Positions 27,101 to 40,920 are shown, numbered from the stretch's first letter. The stretch is 64,000 nt of DNA from Homarus americanus (GCF_018991925.1 NW_024756914.1:6490217-6554216), one strand, 5' to 3'. Notes: generated by a model from the sequence alone, not told the origin. Program-made: numbers and translations.

Positions 27101-28115
27101 CATGTTTATATTGTATTGTTTCATCGGGGGGGACTGTTCATATGTGAGTGTGAAGAAGGAAGTGTAGGGGAGAGAGAAGGTATAGGGGATGAGAATAAAG
27201 AACAGGTGTACAGAATATAGGAGGAAGATTGAAGGTAGGGTGAAGGAATGAGATCAAGACGTGTAATGGAAGAAGGATGCGAGTGTGTGGTATGGAAGGT
27301 TTTGGTGGAGAGGAGGTAAGAATTTAATAATGATTTAAATGTTTTTAGGAATAAGAGGTAATGTGTGAAAGATAATTGTTTATACTAGGGAACAGAGATA
27401 TTAAGACCATAATTATTGTAAATGTTGTTATTGTTAAATTGTTGATTCTAATGGGAAAAAATAACAGCTTAGTAGTCTTGTGCAATAGTATGTGATTGGT
27501 AAGCATCATCTACTATTTTCTGCAGATGAATAATGATGCCAATAATGTAGAACTGTCAGGGTAACTTGAGTATACGAAGGTTGAAATATATAACGATGCA
27601 GGGTGTGGGTGTATTATGGTGGATCGGAAATTCCTTTATACGTTAGAAGAATAGACACAAAAAAACTAGCGTTCCTCATGTCAATATTTGTCTTTACTTA
27701 ACTGATTAGAATTACTTATATGAAAGGTGAGGAGGATGGGTGAGAAGTTGCCGTCTATTGTGATATTAATGAATAGTTGTTGTGATAGGGAGGAAAAAAA
27801 AATACTATATAAAACTTACGGTAAACTGAAAGCTTCGACAGTTTAGGTGGGTAAGCAGTAGCGGTCATAAGGTATATGTATAGGTATTAAGGAAAGAAAT
27901 ATATGTGTTGAGTAGAATGGAGGAAAGGGAGAGGGGCGTCACACTCTAAGAGAGACAGAAGGAACAAGAGAAAGACAACAGCATACATCGGGAGACAAGC
28001 AAAGTGCAGTGAGCCACACACACACACCAGCAACCCAACACGCTAGCCTAGGAATTATTGGTAGGGGCCGAGGGTGGATATTTTAGATTTACCTCTTGGA
28101 TTTCATATACAGAAG

Positions 28116-28116
<1 letters not shown>
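24112..28116. other. Gene-free stretch with a purine-rich centre
   Basis: AT-rich DNA with a G/A-rich block at 25970-26520 on the plus strand. No exon or transposon recognised. Confidence 0.5.

Positions 28117-28186
<70 letters not shown>
28117..28186. repeat. (AC)n microsatellite
   Basis: A pure 70-base array. Confidence 0.95.
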
Positions 28187-28188
<2 letters not shown>

Positions 28189-30450
28189 GAAATCAAAACG
28201 TGAAATGAGGAAGTGGGGTTGTGTGTGGGAGGTCGTCAGTCACTGAACATATTACAGTATACTGTATGTAAAGAGGTGGTAAGTGGTGGGTGTTACTGAG
28301 ACACAGCTGGTCCACTCAGGTGATAATGGTCTCTGGCTGGCCACCACTAAATTAAACCAGTAGCCAGCTAAGAGGATAACTACCTGGAAATAATATGTCA
28401 TTAGTTTCCGCCGTACAAAGCTAACGAACCTATTATTTACACCTGATGGTATATTGTGGTACATTAATTAACCAATGCTAATGCGGGGGTGTTTACGTCA
28501 CTATCTTGTTATTAGAGATATGATATTGGAAAGGTTCTGTCCGATATGTTAATAATTTCACGCTAAACTTTTCAACAAAACAAATTATTTTACATGTAAT
28601 GGTGTGCCTCACAACCGGGATATTGTATGTGTGTGGCGGGGGATAAACATATCTGTCAGTTCCTATTGTTTCTGTCCCATGTTTTTGGCAGTACAGGAAT
28701 TGATAGTGCGTGTGTGGTGAATATGTTACATTTAGATTGCTGTAGTATTCATAAGTTAAATCCGCCCAGTGTTTTAATCTGATGTAGATAATTCCGTTAA
28801 TGGGAATAACCACGAGATATTTTTTTCTCTTCCACTTACAATACATTCCACCTTCCATCTCTGTATCAGTAATGTATAGACTCTACAACAATAACCGTGG
28901 TGGATGTGTCGCGTAAACTTGACATTGTTTAGACAGGTAACTGCTCATGCTGCACTTGTCGTCCTTGATGAGATGATCAAATGCCCCTCTGATCACTCTC
29001 GTCGTCTGAATATCTAGTTACTGTATACGGTTGCTGGTCATTCAGTTTACATCGTGCAGTAAGTGACATAAGGGCGAGATTTCAACACACACATATGCCA
29101 TCGACCTGTTAAATAAATCTATGGTATTAATAAGTAATTGGGACTTCTTTAATGTGTGGTTAAGTGAGATAACTTTTGCTATTGTTAGGATTTTTAACAT
29201 TTCAACTTGTATATTCTTCCATGGCCATTTTTCATAGTCTATAGAGCTTGTTAGTCGTCATGCGCAGGTTTTACTTGATAATCGTTATCTTTAAAAATTA
29301 GTCGTTTGTAAAGGGGGATAAAACAGAGTATAATTAGGACTGTCGAGTGAATTATAGCGCTCGTATTGGCTACAGGACATTCATATGTTTTGGTGTCTGA
29401 CTGATGCTCGACGATTAGGTCATGGGTAAAAATATACAATGTGTCCTCTTTTGTAAATTGTTGTCTCTGAGCTGATTCATGAACCCAAGAACATGTTGTA
29501 CAGGGATAATGTTTTTGTTTTTTGTTGTTGTACTGAGAGTGTTGTTATGTATTGTGAATGACGATGTTACGATTATTGGTAAGGGTAGAATGATTAAAAC
29601 ACGATATTCACGAAAATGAGACTGATGATTCGATGATTCTTGTAGAGGAGCTTCATAAGATAGAGAAATAAAGAAATAGAAACGCCTCGTTATTGTAGAC
29701 GAACACAGAGACAGAGAAGGTGGAGGTAGTGAATAAATAGAATGGGTGGAGGAGGGGAAGGGGGACTAAGACAAGCATGAACTCGCACAATGAGGAGTCA
29801 GAATTAGCCGTCGTCAAGTTGTTTATTATGTAGCAGGCGGGGCAGTATCGCGCTGGCGCTCTTCCCTTAGTGATAAACTCACACCTACTCCTAATGAACA
29901 CAAATCTACTATACCTGCAAGCACACACACTGGGAACACTGTTTTAATTTTGAGAACATTCCGGTTAGGTTAGGTGAAACTGTTGGTGGGTGTTATGCTC
30001 GACTCGGGAAGGTGTAGGCTACCATCCAAAGTCCTCGACCAAAACTCAAGCTGACGTAAAGGTTGGCTGGAAGTTTGAGCAAGTGTGACGGGCAGCTGCT
30101 TGTGCATTAAGTTAGAGCGACACATGCATCACTTACACTGCCGACAGGGGGGGGGGGGAACAATTGCCGTGGTGTTGATGATTGGAGGTGATGATCTTTT
30201 ATTGTTTATTATTGGAACGTATTAAGTACATTACAAGTGAGTATTTATGGGTTTAATTCAAAAGAGGGATTTCCGTGTGCAATTTAGTACATAAATTATT
30301 GAGGAAGGTTATTTGTTTTTAAACCTGATAAGAGCGAAGAAGTTTTAACAACCTCACTTAACCAAACCAGAAAGTCGTGTTTATCCAAGTAAAAGGATTT
30401 TTTTTAATGTAGTAAAAGTTAGTTCTTTCAATCCAGTGCATATATGGGTG

Positions 30451-30451
<1 letters not shown>
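28187..30451. other. Gene-free AT-rich stretch
   Basis: Only a short GGTTAGGTTAGGT word near 29965 and a poly-G run near 30147 stand out. No gene recognised. Confidence 0.5.

Positions 30452-30528
<77 letters not shown>
30452..30528. repeat. (ATT)n microsatellite
   Basis: A pure 77-base array. Confidence 0.95.
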
Positions 30529-30530
<2 letters not shown>

Positions 30531-30889
30531 TTTTTTCTTCCAAGTGCAAGAATTTCCTTTGTTTGTGTAACCATGTAAACGAGAGAATTGCTTACAGCCA
30601 ACATATAAGAGTATTTTCCTGCTTTGTATACACGAGGGAGTTACTTTACAAGTTGAGAGATTGGTCTGAAATTTACAGCTGTATCTCGCCTCAAGGAAGT
30701 CTCGCCCTGCCCGTGCTGTCAATCATGATCCACGTAACGAAATGCTGCTGTCGGATGGAAATGCATATATGTTCTGTGGTCAAACGGGTCATGTACTAAT
30801 CTCTCGACAATCTCAGTAAATTTAGGCATTTTCTTTGACCATCTCCAGTTATTTATATTTTACGTATTATATGTGTAGGGTAGGAGTCT

Positions 30890-31205
30890 CTTGTGGCCTG
30901 AAACCGAGTAACCTCTTCCCAGTGGCGCTTCCTCAAAATTGCTGTGGCGATATTTTCCATGATTGGGTTATCCCAGCTGGATTGTTTGTGAGCCTTTGAA
31001 GAGGCTGGTGTGTAAAACGTGGCTGCCAGGGTAACCCATGTGGCAGCTCCCTGGCCATAGCTGCGGGCCTGCATCTCCCAACAGTCTCTCTTGGGTGTTC
31101 AAAGGAGAACTTCAGCCAGCAGGTCATTGGCTTCAGTGGGCCGTGATAGGGTAGCTGGTAATGCAATCTGCGAAGCTGTGCAGACTCCCCAGTGAAATTC
31201 GTTAG
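30890..31205. other. GC-richer island of unknown nature
   Basis: It stands out in base composition from its AT-rich surroundings. It has two overlapping minus-strand open frames of 73 and 91 codons, the longer including TGESAQLRRLHYQLPYHGPL. I recognise no domain. It could be a transposon fragment, an exapted exon or noncoding RNA. Confidence 0.3.
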
Positions 31206-32734
31206 CAAGGAAAATATATCACAAAAACTAATATTTGTTGTTAGGACCGATGAGTTACACCCGTAGATTATTATGTGGTGGTAATGTTGTTAGGTCCGGG
31301 AAGCTACGTACCTAAAACATTATAACAGTCAACAAAAACAAATATGGCATTAATTTAAAGATTTTGTTATTATTAGATTGTTTTATATAACCTCATGTAG
31401 TCTGGCAAGTCTTTAGAGCATCACAACGGCCAGACCAGACCTAAGATGGTTAAATGGATGACAAAAAGAAAACGCATTCTCAGTACAATATTTACCGACG
31501 TAGTGTTTGTTGTTTGTTCTGCTTTCACATATTGTTGATGGTGTTGTTGGAGCACAGTGAGACTAAAGAGTATATGCGGATAAACAAACGGCATTCGTAT
31601 TTGACTAAAGAGGAAATAACGCACTGGTGATATTATGGAAAGTTATGATCAGAATGTGCTCATAGTTACTCTGTTGGAGACGATTGATTGTATTATACTG
31701 TATATTATGTGCTAATGGAAAAATTACATTTACATTATTACCAAAAGGACAGATGTGTTATATGGTTTTGGTTTGAGTGAGTATCCAAACGTGAACACTG
31801 AGGACACTTGATTAACAGGAAGGAGACACACTAGCTAAACAGTTTAAAAGAAGGCAGAGACAGAAGTGGCAACACAGTGGAGAATATTTTACTAGCAAAA
31901 AGTAACTTTGCCACATTAGAGTGCTGTACTATTATGGACATCGTTAATATCAAGAAAGTATTGCGATAAACACAAACCTCAGAATTTGTTGCGGGATTAA
32001 GCCATCAATGAAGAGTTAGCGAGGAGATTCAACAACCGGTGTCCGTGAGGATGATCAAGTACTGTAACGGGAAGACCTCGGACACTGCGAGTACGATCAG
32101 GTCATCAGAGACAGTAGCCTAGCAACAGCCTCTACTGTACCTATCAGGGGGGGTTGGGGTGAGAACTGAATATTTCTCCCCATAACCCTTTGAACAGCTG
32201 AAAGGCGAAGTGACCAGTATATCCAGCAAACAAAAGACAAAGCCACTTGAACACCAGTAAGCACTCGCCCTGATAACCAGGTGCTGCAGCGTCCAGCCAC
32301 GATGCCGAGGAAAAAACAGCATTATGAGCAACAGCAGCAGAAGCAGCACAAGTGCAGCACGCTCACCCGTAAGCAACTCGCAAGTGAGTAAAATAAACCC
32401 AGCTGCTGCATGCTAAATATAGCTAATGCAGCTTTGTTTTAGTTCATTCTTTTACCTTTTGTTTAATATAAAACTTATATATGTTATTTACATGTTAATT
32501 TACTGTTTATTTGCGACATTAGAATGATGAGTACAAATAATATCAATTATGTTTTCAACGAAAGATCATGGTTGTAATTGCTATAAACAAATGGATTTAA
32601 GGCAGATAATGTTGGTGTATGGACGTGATGCTATTAAGAATAGTTTTGGTGTTGTATACAATATACAGTATTTTTATTAAGTGATTTAATAGTGATATAA
32701 ATTTCGGAGGGTATTTGTGTTACTCATGAAATTG
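31206..32734. other. Gene-free AT-rich stretch
   Basis: Nothing recognisable; open frames are short and without family resemblance. Confidence 0.5.
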
Positions 32735-32793
32735 AACACACACACACACACACACACATACACACACACACACATACACACACACACACACAC

Positions 32794-32845
<52 letters not shown>
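32735..32845. repeat. (CA)n array with ATA interruptions
   Basis: CACACA runs interrupted by CATACA at several points over 111 bases. Confidence 0.95.
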
Positions 32846-32846
<1 letters not shown>

Positions 32847-33429
32847 TTGATATCTATTTTTTGGAAGGTTGAGACTTATATTAGTAGCGGTATTTAGTAC
32901 TTCTACATAGAAAGTACTCCAGATGATACAGTGTAGTGATTCTATGTACAGTGTATACATTAAACTGATCAAATAAAAGGTTGTGACTTAAATTAATTGT
33001 CTTCACAAAATTATTGGGCAACATTTGCATTGAAAGAGAATATTGCAGTTTAGGTCCGTGTGTAAATTTATTATATTTAAATGGCAATTAGCCGAGTTGC
33101 CCCCGCCCGACCTATGTGAGTGAGTGTTCGTCCACCTGTTTTCTCTCTCTCTCTCTCTCTCTCTCTTCAGCATCGTCCACATCGCCTTACCCTTAACTGG
33201 AGGTGTGTGAAACAATTAATTAAATCAATTTGTATTAAGAAAAAAAGGAAAGCAAAATCGTAGGTATTCTTTTAGCAACTAAGACTACAACATTTTTCTC
33301 TCCTACATAAACTCGTTGTTCGTACAGGGAGTAAGTGGAGAAAGTCCTTGAAAATGCATGGTTGGTTCTTGGAAAAATCTTATATAAAAGGTCTGGAATT
33401 CTGGGTGACCATGTGTGTGTGTGTAAGCC

Positions 33430-34100
33430 TTGTCTATACCACCTCTTTCTCTCTCTTCTTCCTTTATACTTAAATATTGAACTATTATTTTTCTTATTGT
33501 CGTTATTTTTTTTATTATTTGTTCGATATCTTCTATTTTTTATGTTATTTATTTGTATTTTATTGTTTCTTTGTTATTTTGATCTATTTCTTTCGTCTCG
33601 TTGTTTTATATTCAGCATCTCTTCATATTTTTTGGTATATATATTTGCTCTGTTTATTGTAGTGTTATTTCCTCCCTCATTTAATTTACTTCTGGTCTGT
33701 CTCCCTCTTTTGTTACATCCATTCCTGCTCTTCCTCCTTCTTTCTTATCAATTCCCGTTGTTCCTCCATCTTTCTTGCCATCCATTTTTACTCTCTTCCT
33801 CTTTCTTGTCATCCATTCCTGCTTTCTCTCTCCCTCTTTCGTTGTACCCCTATACTCGCTGTGGTTATTTTCTTCACTATGTATTCTTCTCTCGATTCAG
33901 TAAACTTGTCCACCTCTGCACTTCTTTAGGCCTTGTATCGCCCCCTTCTTCACGACACTCTGATCTTCTACATTTCCAAACCTTGTCTTCTTTTCGCTAT
34001 TATTTTATATTTTTCTTCGTTATACCTGACTTTTTCTTCTCTTCGTTTGCTGATTCTCACGACTTTGTTTCCTGACCTTGTTTTAGTTAGCGATCTTGTC
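33430..34100. other. T/C-rich stretch
   Basis: Pyrimidine-rich on the plus strand (TTCTTCC, TTTCTCTC words). A 246-codon open frame of Leu/Phe/Ser is best explained by composition. Confidence 0.6.
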
Positions 34101-34224
34101 ACCGATAAAGATCATTGAGATAGAAAGATATTGGGACTGTAGCTTGTTTCCACACGTTAGCTTCATCTACCTCCCTGTAGTACGGATCAAGGAGTCTGTG
34201 GGGTGAGGGGGGGGGTGTGTTTAC

Positions 34225-34388
34225 AGGTCCAGGGGGCGAGGCGGGGGAGTGTTTACAGGTCTACTAGGGGCGGGGCAAGGGAGTGTTTAGAGGTCTAGGG
34301 GGCGGGGCAAGGGAGTGTTTAGAGGTCTAGGGGGCGGGGCAAGGGAGTGTTTAGAGGTCTAGGGCGGAGTTAAGGGGAGTGTTTATGT
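34225..34388. repeat. G-rich ~32 bp tandem repeat, 5 copies
   Basis: AGGTCTAGGGGGCGGGGCAA starts units at 34291, 34323 and 34355 (32 apart), with variant copies at 34227 and 34257. Runs of G make it a quadruplex candidate. Confidence 0.9.
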
Positions 34389-34659
34389 GGTGCTGTTGAC
34401 ACGTTCTTGTTGCTCGTGTTATTTTCATTTCTTTTGACATTTATCGATTTAATAGTTTTCCTTCCAACCTTAAATAACCTGCGAGATTGAATTGTTTTTA
34501 TTTTCTTCTCTTCTTAGCCCATTTTTACTATGTCTTTCATTCCCGTTTATCTTTTCTCTATTTCGGTTTTCATTTTCATGTATTTCTACATTTCCTTTTT
34601 CCTCCTCTTATTTTTTCGCTTTCATTTTACTTCTTTCTTTATATTTAGTCAATTTTCTA

Positions 34660-35002
34660 GTTCCTCCTAATCTATCTCCTCCTCCTTCTCCCTCTTCCCC
34701 ACCTCCTCCTCAATCTTCTCTTATCCCTTTCTTCCTTCCAGCCTGGTCAGTCTCCACACGTGCACGCACACACTCACACCCAATAGTTCTTTTGGGTCAA
34801 GATTCAGTGTGCTGACGAAGGCAAATGGTTACTGTTCCTCCCTCCATCCCTCTAACCATCTTCCTACTCCCTCCCACCCCCCACTCCCTCCCTCCCCCTA
34901 CTCCCCTACTCTCTCCCTCCCACTACTCCCATCCCCACCCTACTCTCCTCCCTCCCCCCCCCCACCCCCATACTCTCCTCCCTCCCCCACCCCCCACCCT
35001 TA
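34660..35002. repeat. Polypyrimidine tract, C-rich
   Basis: CCTCCTCC and CCCCACCCC words, especially 34840-35000 with a CTACTCTCCTCCCTCCCCC unit repeated. Confidence 0.8.
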
Positions 35003-35338
35003 AATATATAGAAAATTTTGATTCAATTAACGGTCACAGAATGCTTCATGTAGTGGGTAAATTACGCGTTAAAAGAAAATTACATGTCACGTTTTGTTGG
35101 CTAATTTAAAGCCATTTGAAGCTATAGCTGGACACGCACGGGGACATAACGAGCTGTTTCACTTTATAACAATATACGCTGGCTTGAAATCAGAAAAAAC
35201 ACTAATTATATCAGTGTATTCTTTTCATTTATTTTATCGCGTTGCTAAAAGTTTGACAGTCGTAATTTTTCCAATATTAAAAATGGTTGTCTGTAAATTT
35301 TGTTCAATATTTTTGTTGGTATTTTATATATACAGTTA

Positions 35339-35344
<6 letters not shown>

Positions 35345-35402
<58 letters not shown>
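35345..35402. repeat. (TA)n microsatellite
   Basis: A pure 58-base array. The following 1.1 kb (35403-36530) is AT-rich with no gene seen. Confidence 0.95.
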
Positions 35403-35405
<3 letters not shown>

Positions 35406-36539
35406 CTTTTGTAAAATAATTTGTAGGTGTCTATATAAAATTCTTTTTTTTATAAATTCTAAATCCAGCGCCCTTTTTTCTGTTATACTGTGCCTTGGGA
35501 AAAATGCGATTCAATATTTATACCTTTTGCAAAATTCATGTATTGGTTGGCGCGTTCGTCGGCGACTTGAGATGTTGTGTGGCGATACTCACTGAGAGGG
35601 AATGGATCGTTGAAAATATTTCCAAATTCTTTCCTATAATATTGATTTTGGTCTTGAGTAGAGATGGTGAGGATAGTGTTTTGGGGAACTGTGATTATTT
35701 TTGTTTCAGTTGTTATATTTATTTACACAAGTAGAACAGTAGAAAATATATATCAAATTATTTATTTATTAAATTTTTTTATTGAATTTTTTTTGTAGTT
35801 GCTCTACTCCAATCCACAAACTTAAATAATTTCATATAACACTGAATAGAACAATTATATGGGATTAAAAGAATTCTAAATCGTTGTAGCAATACCGTAT
35901 AAATTTTAAATGCGTCGTAACTTATCTGAGTGTCCTGCACCTCTGTCTGTTGCATATACAGTACGTCTTCAATAAATATGTTGTACAGTAGATATAGAAG
36001 TTATAACATCACTACGATATACTAGGGCATTATTGATGGTATAATACGTTAAACACAGGATTCAGTAGTTCTTGTGCCTGAGTCATTTTGTGTATAGATA
36101 AATATCAATAAATGAATAAATATGTAGACTAATAAATGAATAACGTTGATAATATTAATGTTGTGAGTAAATAACAGTATGGATAAAAATATGAAAAACT
36201 TCATATGACGCTAAATTAATACAATAACACAGGTAAATAAATATAAAATTAATAAACAGAATAAATCCTATCTAGATTAAACAAGCTTAAATAGAAATTA
36301 AATGTAGATAAAAACTATAACTATATACACCGATAATATAAACTGTATAACGAATAGAAGTTATAGAAATATGTATATAAACTGAATAGAGGTAAATTGA
36401 TACGGTAATATAAATAAATAGCATAAAAATAATATAAATAACATTATTTTTAACCTACTGCCAGCAAGCATCATCACGTGTTGTGGTGGTACTGTCGCGA
36501 GAGTGCAGCACTAGTGGTGGTTATTAGCGTCACAAGTGC

Positions 36540-36737
36540 TTCATAATTACCACCATCATTCCCACGATCACCACCATCACCACCCATTACCATCACTGCT
36601 ACTACCACCATCATTACTACTGTAACCACTTACCTTCGGCACCACTACCACCATTCCACCAATGTATACCACCACTACTACCACTACCACCATCGTCGTG
36701 ACCTGTGCTGTGCTTCATGATTACACACACACATACA

Positions 36738-36785
<48 letters not shown>

Positions 36786-36960
36786 GATACAGAGGGAGAG
36801 TGAGAAGCGGGGAGGGAGATGGTAACTAAGTGTGCATGTTGACGATAACTTAAGGAGGGAGGAGAAGGGGGAGAGAAGGTGGAAGAGGATGAGGAGAAGG
36901 GGAGAGAAGGTAGAAAGGGGTTGAAGGTAGGGAGGAAAAAGAGGGTGAGGGAGGGTTAAA
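36540..36960. repeat. CCA-rich tract, (CA)n, then polypurine tract
   Basis: ACCACCATCA words at 36540-36710, CA at 36723-36782, G/A-rich 36785-36960. Confidence 0.85.
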
Positions 36961-37341
36961 GGAATTGAAGACGTTCATTTTTTTTACACTGATATTTTGT
37001 TTCCATAAGTAATGAGTCCACGGTCGGTTATTTACCAGTACAAACACTCGATCTCATGTTTATGTTTATCAGAAGGCAGACGGAAGTAATTAATTATTTC
37101 TCCAGTAATGTTTGTTTATAATTAAAAGGTCATGTTACGTTTGCATCCCATGAGATCAGAAACAATATTTATTTTACTTGGGATGAAAGACCACCACGTT
37201 TAATTGACCCGACGAATCTATCTGACATGTCACGCCTGGATAGAGTGACAAGAGATAGTATACATGACTATTCCCTAGGGCACCCGCACCTCCCTACCAA
37301 ATTTCAGCTCTCTATCTTGAAAACTGTGGAAATTCTTAAGG

Positions 37342-37342
<1 letters not shown>

Positions 37343-37391
<49 letters not shown>
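37343..37391. repeat. (AC)n microsatellite
   Basis: A pure 49-base array. Confidence 0.95.
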
Positions 37392-37392
<1 letters not shown>

Positions 37393-38109
37393 TTATACAT
37401 ATAGATAAATATCGTATAGATGACGTGATCATTGTACGTATAGTCATTATTGTATATCAGCTGACGTATTATAATCTGTATACATCAGCTGATTGTGTAT
37501 AGTCGTCGATTATTGTACATCAGGCAGTCGTATTTAGTCAAATTATTCTTCATCATCTTGTTACATGTAGTCATTGATTATCGTGCATCAGGAGTGTCGT
37601 AAACTTAACTAAATCGTTGTTCGTCGGACCGGGAGAGTTATCTGTTGGCGGTAATCTTTTACCTTAATAAATTTGCAGATTATAGATAACTCATAGTTAA
37701 GTGTATCAAGTAATCTTAAACATAAACATAAACGTAACCGTAATCCAAATTAATTCTAATATATGTTTTTTCTGTGGGTATTACATAAAAAAGTAGGTAA
37801 TAGTTATCATCAGTGTAATGAATGAGATGTTTAACAATGATAAGTTAATGGGATTGATTTTTTTACGGTACTGCTAAACAATTGTAAGTCCCCAGTTTGT
37901 TAACTCCGGTAAATTGTAGGTGTTTTATTATTTATAATGTTTATAGTCAGGTCTATTGTGTGCCGTGTTGATGTTTTTAACACTCACTCTATTGTTGACG
38001 TTTGACAGTGTTTGTATCAGTGTGACCTGAGCTTATGACGCAATATTTATCTTAGGACACGAATGGTGTCATAAAGGAGACGCCCACGATAGCCACCCAA
38101 GGTTGCTGT

Positions 38110-38390
38110 CACCAGAATATTAACATGAATTAAAACTATATTATGAACTTACGCCACATGAAAATTAATCATCACATATAGTAGGAACATCACTAGAATG
38201 AATCAGTGTTTTGTCCGGCTCACACTAGTAAAACAGTAGTAACTTATCACCACTAAGGCATCACAATAAATCATTGCTGTGTTATGAGCTCATACCACTA
38301 GAAGAATGAAATGAATCAGTTATGTCATAAGAGTTCATACCATTGCATCATTTACTGCCTCACACCACTGGAATATTGAGCATCAAGGAG
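38110..38390. repeat. Decayed ~45 bp minisatellite
   Basis: CTCACACTAGTAA, CTCATACCACTAGAAGAATGA, TTCATACCATTG and CTCACACCACTGGAATA recur with AATCATTGCTGTGTTATGAG-type spacers. Only a loose period can be read. Confidence 0.6.
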
Positions 38391-39689
38391 TGAGGGAGGG
38401 AGGGAGCCGCGTCGTGGTGCAGGGATGACTCTCACTTGACGCTATATGGTACAGACACTCCCAGTACAACTATTTCCTGCCTCGTCGTCTTCACATCATC
38501 ATTCTTCATCTTCGAAGCTTCAATTAAATTCTCCTTCATATTTCTTTCTAGCGCATAAGTACATGTATATTTTTCACTTCCTTTGAGTCTCATTTCAGTG
38601 TATTTAGCAGTTCTGTATATATTTATTGACCCCTTAAGCCAAACCTCGCATGCATAACCGTAACCTGTTTCGTCCACCTGTTATGATGTTCATTTAAATC
38701 CTGGATGGAAAACATTTACAATATATTTTATCAGTTAATTATTACATTAATATGGAAATCTAACAAATTTTAATACATATTTTTCATTGGACATAATATA
38801 ATGAAGGTAATGTAGGATTGCGAGCAGTGTATGGCAACAGTCGGGGGGGGGGGACTCTGAGGCTATATAAGGACTTGTACCTCTGGCTTGGGTCTTATTT
38901 TTTTTACCTAGGTCGTACAAAGACGTATTCAGTCTCACCACTCCGATAATTATATTTAACTTGCTTTTTAGTCGTCTTTTTTTTACTCAGTAATTACCTT
39001 CGAATTTTGGTTTATCAATTTCAATTGTTTATTCCTTGATAGAGGAAGCGGGATCCGAGTGCTGTCACTAGGTACCCCTGTACAATGACACCAGAAGCAT
39101 CTGGCAAGTGTGACAAGTATATACAGTATAAATGTTATAAAGGGGCTTACTAAAGCCTAAGGAAGGAAGGATATTCCTTTAACACATAATCAATATTATT
39201 TACAAAATATCTGGCCAGTATGGGGAGGATCATCGTGTCTCCGTCAGGGGGTCGTGGAGTGGTGGTCCAGCAGGCGTCACGGAAGCGTTGTGTGTGGGGA
39301 CATCTTAGGAGGTAGTGGATAAGGGTGCTGCTGTCGGGTCTTCTGCATAATTTCTTTGGTTTATCGAGATAATTTTTTGTTTCGTTCTTAATTTTCCCAG
39401 GATGAATCAGGACATTTTAATATAGTATGTAGACATCGTTTTCGTCATGGGGAAAAAATATTGTACCCCAGTCCAATTTTTTTCTAGGATGATTGCGGAT
39501 ATGTCCAGGCAGTTATTTCAGCTATCATGAGCAGAAAATTACGCACGATGTCCGCAGGGTTGAGGGCCGGTCTATAATTGGCTTAGACTATATGGGTTAT
39601 AACTTTAGCGTGTACCAGTGGTGTGAGTCCGTGGTGTGCCTTTTACCACTACACGATAGCAAGTTCTTTTTATGCCAACAGTTTGATAT

Positions 39690-40190
39690 ATTTAAGGAAG
39701 TGCGGTGTCCTTAGCCCACAGCACCATTTTCTATTATTAATGATTAAGTGATGGTGCTTGGGGTGACCTAAGCTCACACTATTAGTAAACTTTGCAAAAA
39801 TTGGTAGAATTTACTGTGTGGTAAACTCAAACAACTTGTAAAGTTCAGTCTTTTGTGAACTCGTTCATTTGGTAAACTTTGCTGTCATGAATCATAAATT
39901 GGTAAACAATATTGTCAGAATCTGACACACCTTGTAAGCTTAATTCTCATAAATGTTCAGTGAGTAATCCTTGCTGACACACAGTGAGTAAGCTTTGCTG
40001 TATCCTAAGCTCACACTAACAGTAATCTTGGCTGCCATAAACCCACGTCGTTGATAATGTTACTGTCATAAATTTACGAAATTAGTCAACTTAGGTCGGA
40101 CAGAAGCACCTAGTTGATGAATTTGCTGCGTCACACACCCACAGTTGGCAGATTTTGCTGTGTCATGACCTCAAACCAATGATAAACTCA
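39690..40190. repeat. Decayed ~40 bp minisatellite
   Basis: Variants of AAGCTCACACTAACAGTAATC and GGTAAACTTTGCTGTCAT recur about ten times. It shares CTCACACTA and GCTGT words with the array at 38.1 kb, so the two may be one family. Confidence 0.65.
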
Positions 40191-40472
40191 TTCTTGTTTG
40201 CCGGGGTAATATTTCTCTTACATAAACACGCCTGGTAAATATGTTGATGCAAATATAGTTTTATTAGATGTTAATAACGCTTCAGTTATGTTTAGGCAAA
40301 CACTCTTATGTAGGATGGCTATAAAACTTTGACAAATTTGAATCGATTGAAGATAATATTAAGATTATTCCTTTAAGCAGTAAGTACGAGGAGGGAAATT
40401 GTATTATAAAGATTATATGAAGGTTTACTATAGAATAAGTCCTACATGAGACACGTACGAAGGTTGAGAGGA

Positions 40473-40632
40473 TGTACTATCGTGGACAAAGGTTCGCTCC
40501 CTGTAGTGAAACTGAGACACGGGAATGAGTCTCCGAACTGACTTACCCTGATTGTTATCTGGTGTGGGTGTGCTGTGCGGGTCGATACTGCTTCAGTTTG
40601 GGAAGGAGCGAACTTTTGTCCACGATAGTACA
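40473..40632. repeat. 160 bp foldback with ~45 bp arms
   Basis: The left arm begins TGTACTATCGTGGACAAAGG and the right arm read in reverse begins TGTACTATCGTGGACAAAAG. Homology runs on through TTCGCTCC and AAACTGA. The loop is about 70 bases. It could be a small foldback/MITE element or the source of a hairpin transcript. Confidence 0.85.
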
Positions 40633-40868
40633 GTACACTCTCTACCGTGATAGACAAAGTCGATCAAACGTGACAGCTGATGGAAGGCTCAAGAGGCAGA
40701 GGCAAACGTTCACAATGGAAGTCGAAGATCAAGTCTGTAGAACTTGAAGATTGTAGCCGTAAATCATGATTATAAAATGAGGTTAATTGTGAGTAATTGG
40801 ACTGTTGGGATGGCATTCGTGGTAGTAATGATAATACCGGGATGATATTATGAAATGATAAATCTGTC

Positions 40869-40920
<52 letters not shown>
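40869..40920. repeat. (AAT)n microsatellite
   Basis: A pure 52-base array. Confidence 0.95.

Noticed and set aside
33335..34075. 246-codon plus-strand frame resembling a membrane protein
   Set aside because: Its Leu/Phe/Ser richness follows from a T/C-rich tract; no conserved motif and no splice context.
38866..38880. TATATAAGG promoter-like box
   Set aside because: A single TATA-like word in AT-rich DNA, with no nearby exon or initiator.
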